A DNA stretch of 64,000 nt, taken from positions 620,001-684,000 of the forward strand of contig JAGYXB010000200.1 in NCBI GenBank assembly GCA_022495005.1, given 5' to 3'. Below are positions 47,706 through 61,653 of this stretch, in pieces. This stretch comes from Rhyacophila brunnea (taxonomy: Eukaryota; Arthropoda; Insecta; Trichoptera; Rhyacophilidae). The stretch's first letter is position 1; every line of letters starts with the position of its first letter. Both the position numbers and the translations under genes were made by a program. The notes beneath the pieces are model-generated. The model did no database searches. It was not told the DNA's origin and saw only the letters and a list, made by a program, of their open reading frames with translations.

Positions 47706-50700
47706 AATGTTTGGATTGTTATCTATTCGATGTTGAATAAAGGGTGAATTTATTTCGTAATATTATTTTTGCATAACAGTTATAATTGATTGATTATTGA
47801 TTAGTATTGATGATTGATTGGCAAATGAAATTCAAATTCCGGCTCTAAGCTTGGTGTTGTTTGGACACAATCTGTTACCTGAAAAATGTAGAATTTACAG
47901 GAGAACAATTTTAAACTCTGAGTTGCCCCCGCTAATCTCGGTTCCATTTTTTTGTCTTACATTGAGGGTACTCTTTAAAACAAATAAATAAATAAGAATA
48001 TCACAATAAATAAATTTTAAATTATTCCACTAATTATAAAAATATTGTCACAAACCGGTGATCAAAATATGACAATATCTTTGTTCATATATTATGATTT
48101 ATGAGCATAGCGTTTTGAGCATTTTTAAGGAAATACAGATATCAGATTATTATCAAATGGAAGATACTACTACAGATATTATTTTACTCTTTATCTTTCC
48201 GCGGGAACTTCCTTCCATAATGTAATGAAAATAAATTACGTAACCAATGATAATAAATTGAGCGGAGTTATCCAAAAAATATTTAAACCCATTCAACGTA
48301 CTTAACCACATAAAATATTATTAAGAAATAAATGCGAATGTTAGTCGCATTAGTCATAGACTTTCAATATTGTTTTGGGTATTTACCAGGACAATATCAA
48401 TGTTATTTATCATCTGTGACCCCACCATTTTTGCCTTTCCTATTTAACCCATGTGCATACAGTCCACTAATATTTACAACCAATCTTTATTAGAAAATTT
48501 TATTTTACGACCACAACGATATAAGCTGTTGATTCATTGAGTAATGGCTACTTTTAGATCAACATATTCTTACTTTCTGACTTTATCATTTTATTTTAAT
48601 AGTGTCAAAAATAGATATTATAATATAAAAAATAAAATATTTTACTTAATAGGTATATTGTCACTCTTGTGTTTGATAAGAGTATTTTTTCAATATTTTA
48701 CGCAGTGTTTTTATGAGTGTCTATAGTACATTTCATTGGCTTTATATTATACTATAAAAGTTTCATTGCTTACGTGTAAAACTACTTCGTCAATAATAAA
48801 AAAAACAATTGTTTTTCAAATGCGACAATAATATAAAGTATATTTGCTAAAAAAGATAAAAAAAAGTATCTAAAGTGACTTATGTAATAATATTTATGGC
48901 TAGACGGTAAAAATCAAAAAAAGATAGGTACACATTATTTATCTACAATATTTAATAAATAAAATATAAATACCTGATATTATTAGTAATCACAACAATA
49001 TTAGGCGAAAATGTTATATCTATTAAGATTTAAAGGTTTTTTTTATACATTTAATTTTCTAATATCTCAACATATTTTCTGAAAATGAAATGTTATTCTC
49101 AACGTTTATTTCCTTATTCACACTTAAACCTTTTTTAATTTCTGAAATAGAAATATTCCAATAAATTTTAAGTAATGTTTTCGGTATAAAAAAAAGAATA
49201 TTGTAGAAAGTTCCCAATGAAATTTTAGAATATAATATCATGTAATTTTAGTGTGGGTTTTTAAGAATGAAAACTAAACAACATAATTATTAGAAGTAAT
49301 ATAACCATAAGAATCTCATTACACCGGATTCAGTGCGAATGAAAACATTCCCAGAAAAGCCTACTGTACAACATATGTATTATACGTAAGGGGTTTGTTA
49401 ACTGATAAATGAAAATAACAAAGATGTTGTTGTTTCACACTTTATGAGAAGAGTTATTTTTATCTTTCATGGAGAATACATTTTTTAGTATTTCAGATTG
49501 GTTCTAAGAAATGATGCTTGCGTATTTTTAGTTTTTTGTTTTATATTTCTTATCCACTCCATACTTTATAGTTAATAACAAAATTTCTATTTTCCGTGTA
49601 AGGTATCAATACAAAAAAATAACTAAATAAACGGTGAAATATGTTTTACGAGTCCATTCAAATTTTATTCGCTCTATAAGTGGAGAGAAAAAGTAGTAAA
49701 CGTACAAGAAATTGATTGATTCAATTTGGGTGATTGATCCAGGCTTGATAACCTTATTGTGAATCAAACCAGGAACTGTATAAAAAGCCAATGCATTGGA
49801 CTACAAGGATCATCCGTATATTTGCGGTATACTCTTTTCATACTGCTTATATTTCTTTTTTTTTTTTAATAAGTACTGTTTACTATTAAATTATTGGTCT
49901 GTAGTTTTAAACGGATATCTTAGTTTTTTCATGGCATATTGTGAATATCTTGAATTTATAATTTGTTAAGTTCACTTTACGTAAAAAAACATATTTGAAT
50001 TTGAAAAAAATATTCGGTGAATATTACATTATGTTCGAATATAATATTATGTTAAGTTTTAGTAGACAACATTTTTTGTCTTAAAAAAGGTAATGATAAA
50101 CGGTCTGTTAAAATTGAAAACACTAATTTTAATGCGAATATAGAATTTAACGTGTCATTTGAAAATCATACGACATTATGTTATAACATTGACTTATATT
50201 ATAGCATATTAGTAATAATATAATAAATACATTAAAATACGACGTGTACTATGAAAATTATCACATTTATTTATATCTTCCAAATTACGTATAAATTACA
50301 AACAACAACAAAGAGTTTTAACGAATATTTAACAGAATATTATTGTATTAAAATTAAATTAAATTTTGAATGTTCCTATTTTTTAAATAATAGGTACATA
50401 TTAAGAGTCCACTTACCATAAATATCTCAAGAAGGCCGATATATTGCTTTGTTATGTATTTTAGAACAATAAAGTTCATTATTTGATTATTTTTAACATA
50501 TTATAATATATTATAATAAACATTTAATATACATAACACCATGCACGCAGACAATTTTAGTTGACGATATATTCTTTATTCAAAAAAACTGCATCTTTCC
50601 CTCTGATATATTGCAAAAAAATTAACTATTATCATCGTATTACAAACCAATATTTCTTTAAACTGCTTACACTATTTTTATCGCCAGATATTTTAATAAT

Positions 50701-52628
50701 ACAGGCAGTGTCTTATATTATTTAAATTATTTGATTTCACAGCCAATTAAATGACTTATAATATTAAATTGTTATAGATTTGGTTATCCTAAAATGAACA
50801 TAGTATATAAACGACAAATTATCAAAATTGTCTATTCAATACATAATTTTCCAAGAGTCATCGAGAAAAAAACAATGCATTATAGTAACACAAATATTTT
50901 TCCTTTAAAATATACGATTGATGTGAGTCCAATAATATGTATCTTCAGTTTTTTTATTTGATCTATTAGTAGTACAACCCACCTTAATAGTATTCCTACC
51001 TCAGACCTGAGTAGACAATAAATTTGAAGCTGCTTTGCTGGGATTTTGGTAGGTAAGTACTCAATTTGACAAGTGTTATTGTCCCAGACATGAATATAGA
51101 TTAAACAAACATGTCTAGGAAGGTGTAGCGAACATTAAATTAACATTATTGATGTAATGTATCTATTTTCGATACATATTACTGTCATTTAGAAGTCAAA
51201 GCTGTAACAACATATTCTCGGCAAGCGTTTTGAATATCAACTACGTGTTATTCAAATCAAGAATGAAAATATACAAAGGGAGTTGAAAATAAATCCCGAT
51301 GTAAATCCAAAAAAAACTATTAAAGGTGTGCTGGAAATATATATTTGAGTTTTTTTATTCAACATTTAAAATACGAGTACAAAAGAGATATAAGAATTTA
51401 GCACTTATATTGTTCGACTTCTTTATCATCAACTTAACCAAGGTAACGCCAAGTATCTCGTTGAAATTGCAGTTTAGTGAAAATTAGTATTCCACCCTTT
51501 AGATGTCGCATCGTTGGTAGATCATCAAAACACCTAAATTTCATAAGGGATGTTTGTTTCATAAGGGATAATAAGGGATGATGGATTACGGTTAAAGATG
51601 TCATAGCTTTCGGCAATATCAGTAAAATCCAATATTCGAACCGGTATCTCTGGTCGTAACAATTGACACATTACTTCGAGCAACCGGAGGAACGTTTGCT
51701 CTTAGCTAATCGGATTCATTTTGACATTCTTAGAGCAACGTTTACATTCATATACCTACAATACATTTCATCATAAAACTTATTATTTCTTGATAATAGC
51801 CTCTGCAACGAGCCCGAAACGTCGAGGAAAGAAGGAAAAAGGACACACGGTGAAAACCCAAAAATCTACTACGATAAAAATCAACCGTGAAAGCCTCAAA
51901 CATTATACACCTAAATTTCATACATAATAATATTATCTCGGGTGTACTCTTCCATGGTTATATGTAAAATGTATGTATGCAGTTTGCCGTAAATTGTTAT
52001 ACTGGAAACAGATGACCGAAAGCAATTTTGCAGTTATTGCAGCACTTGTTGGCGGATCCTTAACGTTTTTAGGATGAAGGTATTAAAAGCTATAGCAATA
52101 TTATTATTATATACGTTGAACCATTAAAATAGCGGCTATAAAATCTTATTTATAGCCGTTATCCTTTGCAGCCTTTTTATATTTTGTTATTACACGTGAT
52201 TTTGTGTGATTATTTATTGAAATATTGTAAATAATGAACATCGTAATTCGGTGTATTGGATGAAAATGTATTGATATGAAATTTTCAAGGTTTGTCCTCT
52301 ATTATGAAAATGTAAGTTGCGTGTTGTATTACGGTACAGGTCGATCGTGTTTCAAATTAAAAATTGGAAAAAAATGGTCAGAACATGTATTAATTAATAC
52401 AAAAAACAGCATCAATGATTTCAAAAGGGTTTGTTATTTATTACGGTTATGATATCTGCGCGTTTACCTGTAATGTATTATTAATAAGTACAAGATAATA
52501 TGTTAGAGAGCTTTAGTTAATTTATTTTTATTAAAAATAATAACGTATCTAACAAACACAGGCAAAATAAATAATATATTTATTGATTGGAAGATTTATT
52601 TTAAGTTTTACGTCGTAGATAATAAAAA
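47706..52628. other. long AT-rich stretch without recognised genes
   Basis: A possible retrotransposon 3' tail ends in acaaataaataaataag near 47,995. Frames at 48,544, 49,059, 49,606, 51,434 and 51,721 are short and show no known motif; the last two lie in a slightly GC-richer patch (51,430-51,900) that could hide an exon. Otherwise nothing identifiable. Confidence 0.4.
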
Positions 52629-53674
52629 TAATTACAAGATAAAAAGAAATTTTTATATCCAACGTTTTTAAATTTTCTGTTGAATCATATAAACTTGATT
52701 TGACTAGCTTAAACGATCAAAAAAAAATTGTACTGATAGAAATACTGAATAATGAAATGTTATTTCATATTGATTTCCATAGTAACGCACGTATATATCG
52801 AGAATGGGACGACTGGACTCCGGACAATTGGACGCCGCACTGTCGTAGACACGTATACAGAACGTAGACGAGGTATTTTAATCAGTTTCTATCTACTACT
52901 TAGTAGGTTAAATTAATTTTACTCTTAACATAATGTATTCTTTATCGCGGATTGAGAATTACCATGACTAAGGCTTTATATAAAATAAAAAACTCTTTTT
53001 TCGTTGGAACTTAAACATATGCACGATTTAATCATTATTTACGTCTGCATATTTACATTCTCACCAACTATTAAATCATAATATAATCATTTAAATATAA
53101 ATAATAATATTAAATAGTACCTATAAGTACCTAACGTCTATTTATTTTCGAATTCCGTGGCGTCCAGTTGTCCCGGTGCCAAATCGTCCTAAACCCTATA
53201 TTTATTATTCAATAATTTAGTTGCTAGTATCCCCTAGCAATCAATAATGGTATCGAAATGACTTTTCATACAAAACAGAATTAACTAAAAATGAACTCAA
53301 TTCTACTTAAAGATGGCTAAAAGTATTAAAAGAATGCATTGGCATCGTGTTCTGATATATTAATTGATAGAAATACTGAATAATGAAATGTCATTTCATA
53401 TTGATTCCCATAGTAACGCACGTATATATTATTTATATTAATTTAGTTGCTAGCCAATAATGGTATCGAAATAACTTTTCATACAAAACAGAATAAACTA
53501 AAAATTAATTCAATTCTACTTAAAGATGGCTAAAAGTATCAAAAGTATGCATTGGCATTGTGTTCTGATATATTGTGAAAGTTTCAAATATCTAGCTAGT
53601 CGGAAAGTTAGTTAAAAATTGATTGTAAGATTTGTATCGCACACATAAGAATACGACCTAAGAAAAACGTTGTA
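52629..53674 (+). mobile_element. HINE-7 (plus), with an insertion and an internal duplication
   Basis: Starts attacaagataaaaagaaat and ends aaaaacgttgta. At 52,799 a 398-bp inverted-repeat element interrupts it. After it resumes, the body runs to gttctgatatatta (53,361) and then jumps back to ttgatagaaatactgaataa, repeating about 300 bases of the body before finishing normally. The two body repeats differ at several places, so the duplication is not recent. Confidence 0.65.
52799..53196. mobile_element. 398-bp inverted-repeat element inserted in HINE-7
   Basis: The left side has ggacgactggactccggaca, attggacgcc; the right side in reverse has ggacgatttggcaccgggac, aactggacgcc. TATAT lies on both sides (52,794-52,798 and 53,197-53,201), a possible 5-bp target duplication or TA-rich target. 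No coding capacity; a MITE-like element. Confidence 0.6.
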
Positions 53675-54756
53675 AATAAAAATACACCGTTGCTACATGA
53701 CTTTACTCAAGTAAGACAGAATATTTATACAGTTGGCAACATGCACTAGTTTGTTGCTGGGTACTGTTTTATCGACAGGAATCCATGTCATATCTATTAA
53801 TTGTTAGTGCATTGCTTTACAGAATATTATATTTAGTTTACGATTTTAGTTTACGAGACATCTTTTTTAATAATAAAAATTTCTATTGACAAAAAATTAA
53901 AGATGAAATGTCAAAAAATACAACTTTCCCATTAGATTATAAAGTCAAATAAAATTATAAACAACGTGCACTTATACCTGTTACTAAACCACTTACATAA
54001 AATTAGCCATTATTGACTAGGAGTCTTTGGTTAAATTTACATTGTAAACTATTAATTCACCTGATTAACTATGTTAATATTTAAATCTGTGGAACAAACA
54101 GCAGATGTTAACGGTGCCGCAATGTGTTAGAGCAGAACTCCTCAATTTTTATTCGCTAGAAAATAAAATTAATTTATATATTTTATAATATAAGATGAAT
54201 ACATTATTAAAACTTCTTCAATAATGCAAAAATAAAAAGACAGAAGCAGGTCAGAATGAGTTGATTTTTGACCCGAATTTGTTGACATTTTTCCAGGACT
54301 AAGTCTTTCATGTTTTATTACTTTCATGTATTTTTCTACCATTATGGTTAAATTATATATTTATTTTTATCATCATTATCTTTAATTTTCCAGATAAGGC
54401 CATGTTTTGACCTCTACATAAACAAATATCAGACTGCAAGCTTTGCCAATTCTGGATACTGGTGTTTCTTTGAATCGACGCTGACGCCATCAGCCAACGT
54501 CCAAATTATTTTTACGTTTTTGTTAATATATTCATGTACAGTTTAAGTTTAAAATTGTATACATATGCTTTGCACATATCTTGCTTATTCGTGGGTTCAT
54601 TTACATCAGAATTAGAACTGTTGAATTTGAATTCAATTTCTAATTTCTTAATGAAGAAACATATTTCATGCTATTATAACACTAAAAAACCCAACAAAAT
54701 GTTTTTAGTCATTTTTTCGAAATGATGAATAACGCACAGATCAACTTTTGATTACT
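53675..54756. other. no gene recognised
   Basis: AT-rich; no repeat shared within the window. Confidence 0.4.
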
Positions 54757-54907
54757 CTAATATGTACATAAGCATATACTGTCTTTTCTACTTTCTTGTT
54801 ATACTGGTTGATATTTTGTAATTAAGTAATTTTTATAATTTTGTAATAATTATGTATTATGGCTCATTGGCCAATCTACTCTACTCTTTACTAAATAAAT
54901 AAATTAA
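54757..54907 (+). mobile_element. LINE-T 3' UTR, 5'-truncated
   Basis: Shares actgtcttttctactttctt, attttgtaattaag, gtattatggctcattggcca and the tail taaataaataaatt with 300-446. The C-terminal coding part is absent. Confidence 0.55.
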
Positions 54908-56767
54908 GTCATTCAATAAAAAAATTAATAATAATATTTCCCCGAAGTTCAATGCGCAGCTCACAAAGTTAAGCCGTATTAAAGTTAATATGTCACTCAA
55001 AAATAAATATATATGTCTTATATCTATCTGATGACTGGTATCTACGTGCACTCATATATTACACCTACAATAATTTATGCAAGCACCTAGAACTTAGCAC
55101 ACTATAATAGTCGATCGAATAAGTTGGACTATTGATTCTTCTACTTTGTTCTTGTACATTTTTCTAGAGTATCTATACTCAATTCAAATATCATGGTAAA
55201 AAGCCTTGGTTCTTGTATGACTACCCCCTAACAACTTTATACCAGTCATGAATCTGATCTGAAAGCGTAGACTGCGACTCAACCAGTACACAATATACCA
55301 TGGCCAAAATCCTACATACTATTAGATTCATATTATGATTGTTGCATTTTTAATATCTTCTATTGTAAACACTTTTCCTATTATCGTTAAATAAAGATCT
55401 AGAAACCCTCACCAGGCCTATATTAAGCAGCAAACGTCAAATCGTCGCCGTAGATGTCAAGGAAGCTAAGCCACAAATTTGGCGAAAATGAGTGAAGTAC
55501 ACAGGAGCATTTTAAAATCATCAAAGATGCAGTGGTCAATGGATTTAAGCCACAAAACTCTTTTGACTACATTTTTTGTACATTTCAATATTCAGTGGTC
55601 AAGAAATATAACACACATAACTTCTAAAATACTATTTTTTTTAGTTATTTGTACAAAATAATAAAAAGATAACACCACAAAGTATATTCTATGTTGAAAG
55701 ATTCACCGTTATATCTTTAGAAACAAAAAAGTTCAATAAAAAAATGTTACTTTTTTGTCACACAAAATCTTTGAGTGCCTGTTTCTCAGCATGCTGATTT
55801 TGTGGACTGGCTCCCTTAACATCTACCGTGACGAAATTTTGTACTGTCATAAACTATTCATTTTATACACAGTGTATAGTGATCCCTCTTACGTCTTACA
55901 TGTAAAATTGGGGCGATTCCATTAGGTAGGCTATGTCCTAAGACTGAAAGACACCAAAAATGTCCGAACGGCTCTTTTTCCACAAAACAGGAGATATATA
56001 GAGATTTCGGACGCCTAGGCTACAATAGTTGAAATTGTAGAAAAAAAAAAACAGCATCCTAGAAGTTATGCAGTGGAGACAGCTTGTGTCACACAGCGCA
56101 GAGTGGATACATTTTTAATAATCAGCTAAGATCAAGATTGAGTTTTAGTATCGATGTTGATAATTGATATACTTCTAATATACGACTGAATACATGAAAG
56201 ATTACATCAAAATCAGGTTTAGTGGATACAACAGTTTTTTTGTAATAATTTAGTTTTAAAATAATTTATTTATTGTGGATATTATATACTTAGTTTGAAG
56301 AACGCTGAGTTATAGGATCACCATAAGTGAAAGTAAGCCTTGTCAGATGAAACCTTCGCGGCTTAAGGTCCATTCGAGCTACATAAATTTTCCGTTCGGG
56401 ACTAAAACTTTGAGGGTATTTGGTTGGTTCTTATGCTTCAACTTAACTAGGCTTTACTCACCGACGAACCTAACCACTTTGGTTTATATGGAAATTAACA
56501 GTGTTTTATTGAAAATGACATTTTAAGTTTTCCGTTTTAAGTAACTATTTGCTTTCAATTTGATATATTAAGTACATAATATAATAATTTATGAAATAAT
56601 CTTTAATTGAGTCAAATTTGTATCAAAACTTTTAGATATCCAGTCGATTGATTTTATATATCTTTTTAGTTTTGCCTTCACTTACAATAAACTTTTACTT
56701 ATATAATTAATTGAGTCAACATTAATATTACAAAATTATAGCAATTAATATTACAAAACAATAACAT
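54908..56767. other. no gene recognised
   Basis: Mixed composition. The 60-codon frame at 55,479-55,661 shows no known motif. A GC-richer part lies at 55,740-56,100. Confidence 0.35.
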
Positions 56768-56861
56768 AAATTATATTACCTACCTATATAAATTATATTA
56801 CCTACCTATATAAATTATATTACCTACCTATATAAATTATATTACCTACCTATATAAATAT
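56768..56861. repeat. 22-bp minisatellite, four exact copies
   Basis: The unit aaattatattacctacctat plus at is repeated at 56,768, 56,790, 56,812 and 56,834 without a mismatch, followed by a partial copy. Perfect copies suggest recent expansion. Confidence 0.95.
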
Positions 56862-57010
56862 AATTTGATTTACTAAGCTCTTTGAGTCGTCATACCATTA
56901 CAAAGATAAATAATTCTTATATTGCAGTATTTAACTAACATAAAGATATAGACTCGTCGATGGGGCTTAGTATTTTTTCATTATTAAATTACATCAATAA
57001 CTTGATGTAC

Positions 57011-57157
57011 CTAGTGTGGCACCCCCGTATGGACCCCATTTGGGGATGTCTTTGTGTATCTGGAGAGGCCCGAATCGGTATCAAACCCAACAAATAGTAA
57101 AGCGCTGATTACGAAAATAAATAATAATAACAGAGCCGAGCCGGCAATGCCGTACAT
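57011..57157 (-). CDS. candidate small secreted or membrane peptide, 48 aa
   Basis: On the minus strand ATG at 57,157 opens 48 codons: MYGIAGSALLLLFIFV, ISALLFVGFDTDSG, then a polar tail ending HTGVPH and a TAG at 57,011. The first ~25 residues form a hydrophobic segment typical of a signal peptide or anchor. The stretch is GC-richer than its flanks. Upstream on the same strand lies gcgcgccatcttg, the reverse of a YY1-like promoter motif (caagatggcgc at 57,222). The frame upstream is open to a stop at about 57,252. It could be a small ORF gene or a first exon; no family recognised. Confidence 0.35.
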   Translation of the reverse strand: MYGIAGSALLLLFIFVISALLFVGFDTDSGLSRYTKTSPNGVHTGVPH

Positions 57158-57489
57158 TATAACCGTTGAAGATTTGCAACGTCGCTTTTTTTCGACAACG
57201 GCTTTCGTTAAAAAAAAAACACAAGATGGCGCGCAGAACGCTGCAAGCAGCTAAATCGCAAACACTTACATTTTGTCATCCGTAAAATTAAATTACTAAA
57301 AATGTAACTACGAGTATTATATAATATTAACGTAAATATACCTTGCCGTTTCCAAAACAATTCCGGTGTGTTATTGTTCACCTCCACATCCCGAATACAG
57401 ACAAAAAACCAGACAACAAAATAAAAGTGACAGTTTGAAATTCACATTCAAAATGGAGGAAAATGATACTAGTTATAAAAAAAGCTAAC

Positions 57490-58453
57490 CATTGAAAAAA
57501 ATGGAAAAAACTTCAATCACCGTTTTTTTATTAATTTTCATTGTTCATAAATAATAAAAAATAATATCTCTGTTGTAAGATAAGTTAACTGACGCTTTGT
57601 AGATTTTGTTAATAATATAATAAGAAGTGTATTTTTTTAATTAAATCTACATAATATTGATTATTTGTAATATTTACTAGTACAAACAATAAACTAAGGT
57701 AACAAAAAAATGGTAAATATTTAAAAGTCTATGTACTATTAAATATTGCGCCTTGTTTCTAAACGCGTTAATATTTTAAGCGCTGCAAACACTCGAAATA
57801 TATTAAATATGTGAATTTAATTTTGTAGCTGTCACTTTTTTGTGTATCTGTACAAAAAGAAAATAGTTTTTTTTAGCACGCCTCTTTAACCGCTTATGAA
57901 ACACTGTAAAGTGAATAGATAAATACTGTAAGTATTGTAAAAAAATTTGTGCCATTCTGTACTAAGGTATAGCAGTTAACCGACAAGAACTAACCAGGTT
58001 GTACCCTTGCTTTGCCATTCAAAACACGTCTTGGAGCAAAACTCGGTTAAAAATAATTTCATTTTACACACTACCCAACATATACCCTTGAAAACGAGTT
58101 ATAATACAATATGTGAATTACACAGAATACTAAACTCAACATAGATGTAGCATGAAAGCAAAGTTATATTTTACATGTTGACAGTCTTGCAAGAGATATT
58201 TTTATAATGAAGTATTATAGTCATAAGGTAGGCACATATTACTTTCATGGAAAATAGGGAAGGCAGATTCACAATTAACTAGATACTTCTAAAAGAATAC
58301 CCATACTGTAGATAGAATTCATATTACTATGAAGAAGGAAAAATCACGGAGCTGCTACTTATTAATAGGAATAAGACCAAGTTGATGATGAAAAAATCGG
58401 GCTACCCTTCTACCAGCACCAAAATCTAGAAACAGTGGGCGGTTTGTGTAACT
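57490..58453. other. no gene recognised
   Basis: AT-rich with many homopolymer runs; nothing identifiable. Confidence 0.4.
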
Positions 58454-58602
58454 GCGCATCTATTCTATACACAAGACTGCTTTCGGCCGCTACGGCAGCT
58501 ATCTAGAGTAAGTTTGTATCGAAGTCTTAACGCTTATTGTAACAATTACAATAAGTTAGCCGTCTAAACAGTCAAAACTGTCCATTTCGCTCTAAAATTT
58601 AC
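58454..58602 (+). mobile_element. element E, one end only
   Basis: Matches 63,334-63,460: gcatctattctatacacaag, ctacggcagctatctag, ggtttgtatcga-type and agttagccgtct, cagtcaaaactgtc. The other end is not present, so the copy is truncated. Confidence 0.55.
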
Positions 58603-60529
58603 CTGACACTGATATTTTATGATGTGGTATTGTTTCTTGGGTTGCACGGTGCGCGGCACTTGACGGAACACTGTTGGTGGATGATATATAAGGTTCAGGA
58701 ATGATGATGATAGGTGGTATCACGACTTTCCAGGTATTCAGAAGTATCACTTGGATGACGGTCACACTATATCAAGCTGACCCTGCCGTGGCCGATGAAC
58801 AACTTCTGAATCAGTCTGTATAAATTGAATTAATCAATAAACTGTGGTTTAGCGTTAACCGGTCGACATGCACACGTTATCTTGAGCGAACTTAATGTTA
58901 TTCGCAATATCGGTTGATTCAAGACCCGTAACTGACGGTCACTTGATTTTGTGACAATAATAATGGGATTTGAGAGAGGAATGAGAGCCACCAGAATCGG
59001 CCGAACCATCTGTTAATACAAACCTATTCTCTGTAGAGGCCCATATCATCTTATTAGGATCGGACATGATGGAAAAGTTTTATTATTAAGTTTGTGTATT
59101 ATTCATTTGACTAAATAGGTTAATTTAATTAAGCTGTGTTAAAATAATAATAAATACGTTTCATTCCAGTTAAAGACTTAATATCATAGTTTCGGAGTTT
59201 TCGAAAAAATACTGCTACAATTACGCTTGTGTGTGCAAATTGCTATTTTCGGAAGTAAATGTTTCGTTAAATCAGATTTATTTACTTAATAAACGGTTAT
59301 TGCAGGAGAAATAGGTCGTTAACGAGATTAAGACTTATGAAAGAAGATATTTTCCGTTCACAAACTCCGTAATATATTATTAAGAAACCGAAGTTATGAT
59401 ATAAGTTTGCCAAGAGAATATGAGAGGTCTATCTAATGTATGTGATTTCTTTTGATAAGTAAAAATTACTACTAGTTAGCTAGTTTCAATCTTGAATTAT
59501 TCTTTATCTACTTACCAACTTATAAAAGAATTGCGGACTATTAATATTTCACCCTCTTCACAAAAACCATTTTTTCCCTTAAGCTTATCATAGTTTTTTC
59601 CTTCAACATTATTATTTTTTTATAATAAACTACATAAATATATTTTATATAATAGGTATCTATCCTATAATAAATGTAGAAAAGCGCGAGTTTTTATATT
59701 ACGCTCAATTTGTGTCTCCTATCCAAAACACATGCGCTAACATAGTGACAATACATTTTCAAATAGGATTTTTAATTTTCTGTTTATTAATTACGCTCTC
59801 AATCAGCCTTCCATGACCAACTATATTCTGGCCACATTTTTTGAGACTTTTTTTTTTAATTTTCTGTTTCTGTGATAGTTTTTAAATTATTTTAATATCC
59901 TATCGGGGGTTGTCTAAGGAGGTGCTGATGTAGCTCCGATGTTAATATAATCTTATTAAGAAGGTTGCTTGGTGTGTTATGCGTGACATATTATATTCGG
60001 GATGCAGTTGAATAATACACGGTGTTAGGATTTTTTGGTTTTGTATTGTAGATAATAAGTTTTGATACACATGGCAATACAGGACTATCACATTAGTTTT
60101 TACGTCGAGTATGAAGGTTTACATTATGATTATAAATTTGAACGTTATGCGGAGTTGCTCGCATAATTTGACCATACTGTTGAAGGGCCGGAATGCAACT
60201 GATGTATTATGTGTCATTTCCTGTTCGAATTATTGTCTATACTAAACAAATGAGCATAGACAATATTGCGTCAGTTGTAAGGTTGAGTAAACCTCTATAA
60301 TATATAATGAATTTTACAGATATTTTTGGTTAATTCCACGATATTTGAATTTTTATGTATTTCGGTCTATAAAACCATATTTGGAACGGCCAAAAATAAC
60401 TAATTTTAAAAATTCTTATAAGAAACATCCATGCACAGATATTCACAGTGGAATTAGAATGTGTATTACAATAATATAAGATTTTCTTGTCATTCTCAGC
60501 AGTGGCGTAGTCATCATCATTTTATTTAT
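58603..60529. other. no gene recognised; SINE-A tail at 59,010-59,074
   Basis: A GC-richer part (58,620-59,000) has no recognisable frame. The bases 59,010-59,074 (ctgttaatacaaacc ... ggatcggacatg) are the conserved SINE-A 3' tail without a head. The rest is AT-rich. Confidence 0.45.
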
Positions 60530-61150
60530 TTATTATTTTACTTATTTTTAATTAAATTCTTTTTTAATTAAAGACATAATTATTATCTTTGAGTAAAATT
60601 ATTTTAGGATAGGATTTTTTGCAATGTACTTATTTATACCAACTTTCTCTATAAAGTTTAAGTCAATGATGTTTATCACACTTGAATGGTCAAAGACATA
60701 GCTTATAATCAGTATCTTTAGAATTATCTTCAAATGTGTTAATCTTGCCTATTTTTTGAATATTTTTGAATTTGGAATCACAAAGATTATCAATATATTT
60801 TTTTATCGTAAATATTTCACTATAATAATGTCAATATAAATTATACTGATGGTTTTATAAATGCGTTTAAAAATTAATAAATGTAAAAAAACTTAACACC
60901 ACTGCACATTTATGTACTGAAATATGACTATATTCTAAAACATTAGAGCGAGAGGTTTAAAAGAATACTATTTTATGTAATAAAAATACTTTTTGCAGTC
61001 ATCAAATGTTTAAAATAAATATGATGGATAATAAGGGTTCAAAATTATATAAATAGATTATCTACAACGTTTAAGGTATGTCCAGGATCATGCTTTGAAA
61101 ATAGAAAAAAAGCTCCATTTTGACCAACGCTGAGCACGTCCGCCCTTAAG
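60530..61150 (-). repeat. interspersed repeat X, copy 4 (minus)
   Basis: The reverse complement aligns with 25,667-26,200, from gggcggacgtgctcagcgtt to the agacatagcttataatcagt complement. Its outer end (gacgtccgcccttaag) matches the start of copy 1 and helps define the repeat border. Confidence 0.6.
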
Positions 61151-61653
61151 AAGACTGATATCCTTGAAGCAATAATGTTAAATTGTTACTACTGTCAGAA
61201 TTACAAAAAGCAATTTGCAAAAATATATTATGCCAAAATTTATCAGGATGTTATACAAAACGGAAATGATAATATAAACAGATTTTTTTTATTCTAAATT
61301 AAAAGATTTTGTATTTGTTTATCATTCATAATAAAATTTCATTGAATGTCGTGAAAGATGACATTTCTCAAACGAATTAGTCTTTTGATTCCATTAATTA
61401 TTTACGAACAAAAGCCGCGTCAACAACGTTTCGTATTATTGCTTTTATCATAAAATCTTCATAAGATAATACTACCATTGTAATATATTAAATAATGTTA
61501 TCAGAACATTTAATTAAACATATTAAAATAATAATTTACATCGTGTAAATAATAACAAATTGAAAAAATACATATTATCAATTGAAAATAATTGATAAAA
61601 TTGAATTTAATATAATGTGAAAAAGTATTTTTTTTATTATATTTTGTAAATAA
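61150..61653. other. no gene recognised
   Basis: AT-rich, nothing identifiable. Confidence 0.4.

Noticed and set aside
57453..57488. Plus-strand ATG in strong context with an 11-codon frame
   Set aside because: Too short alone, and no splice donor within the frame; mentioned only as context for the possible promoter.
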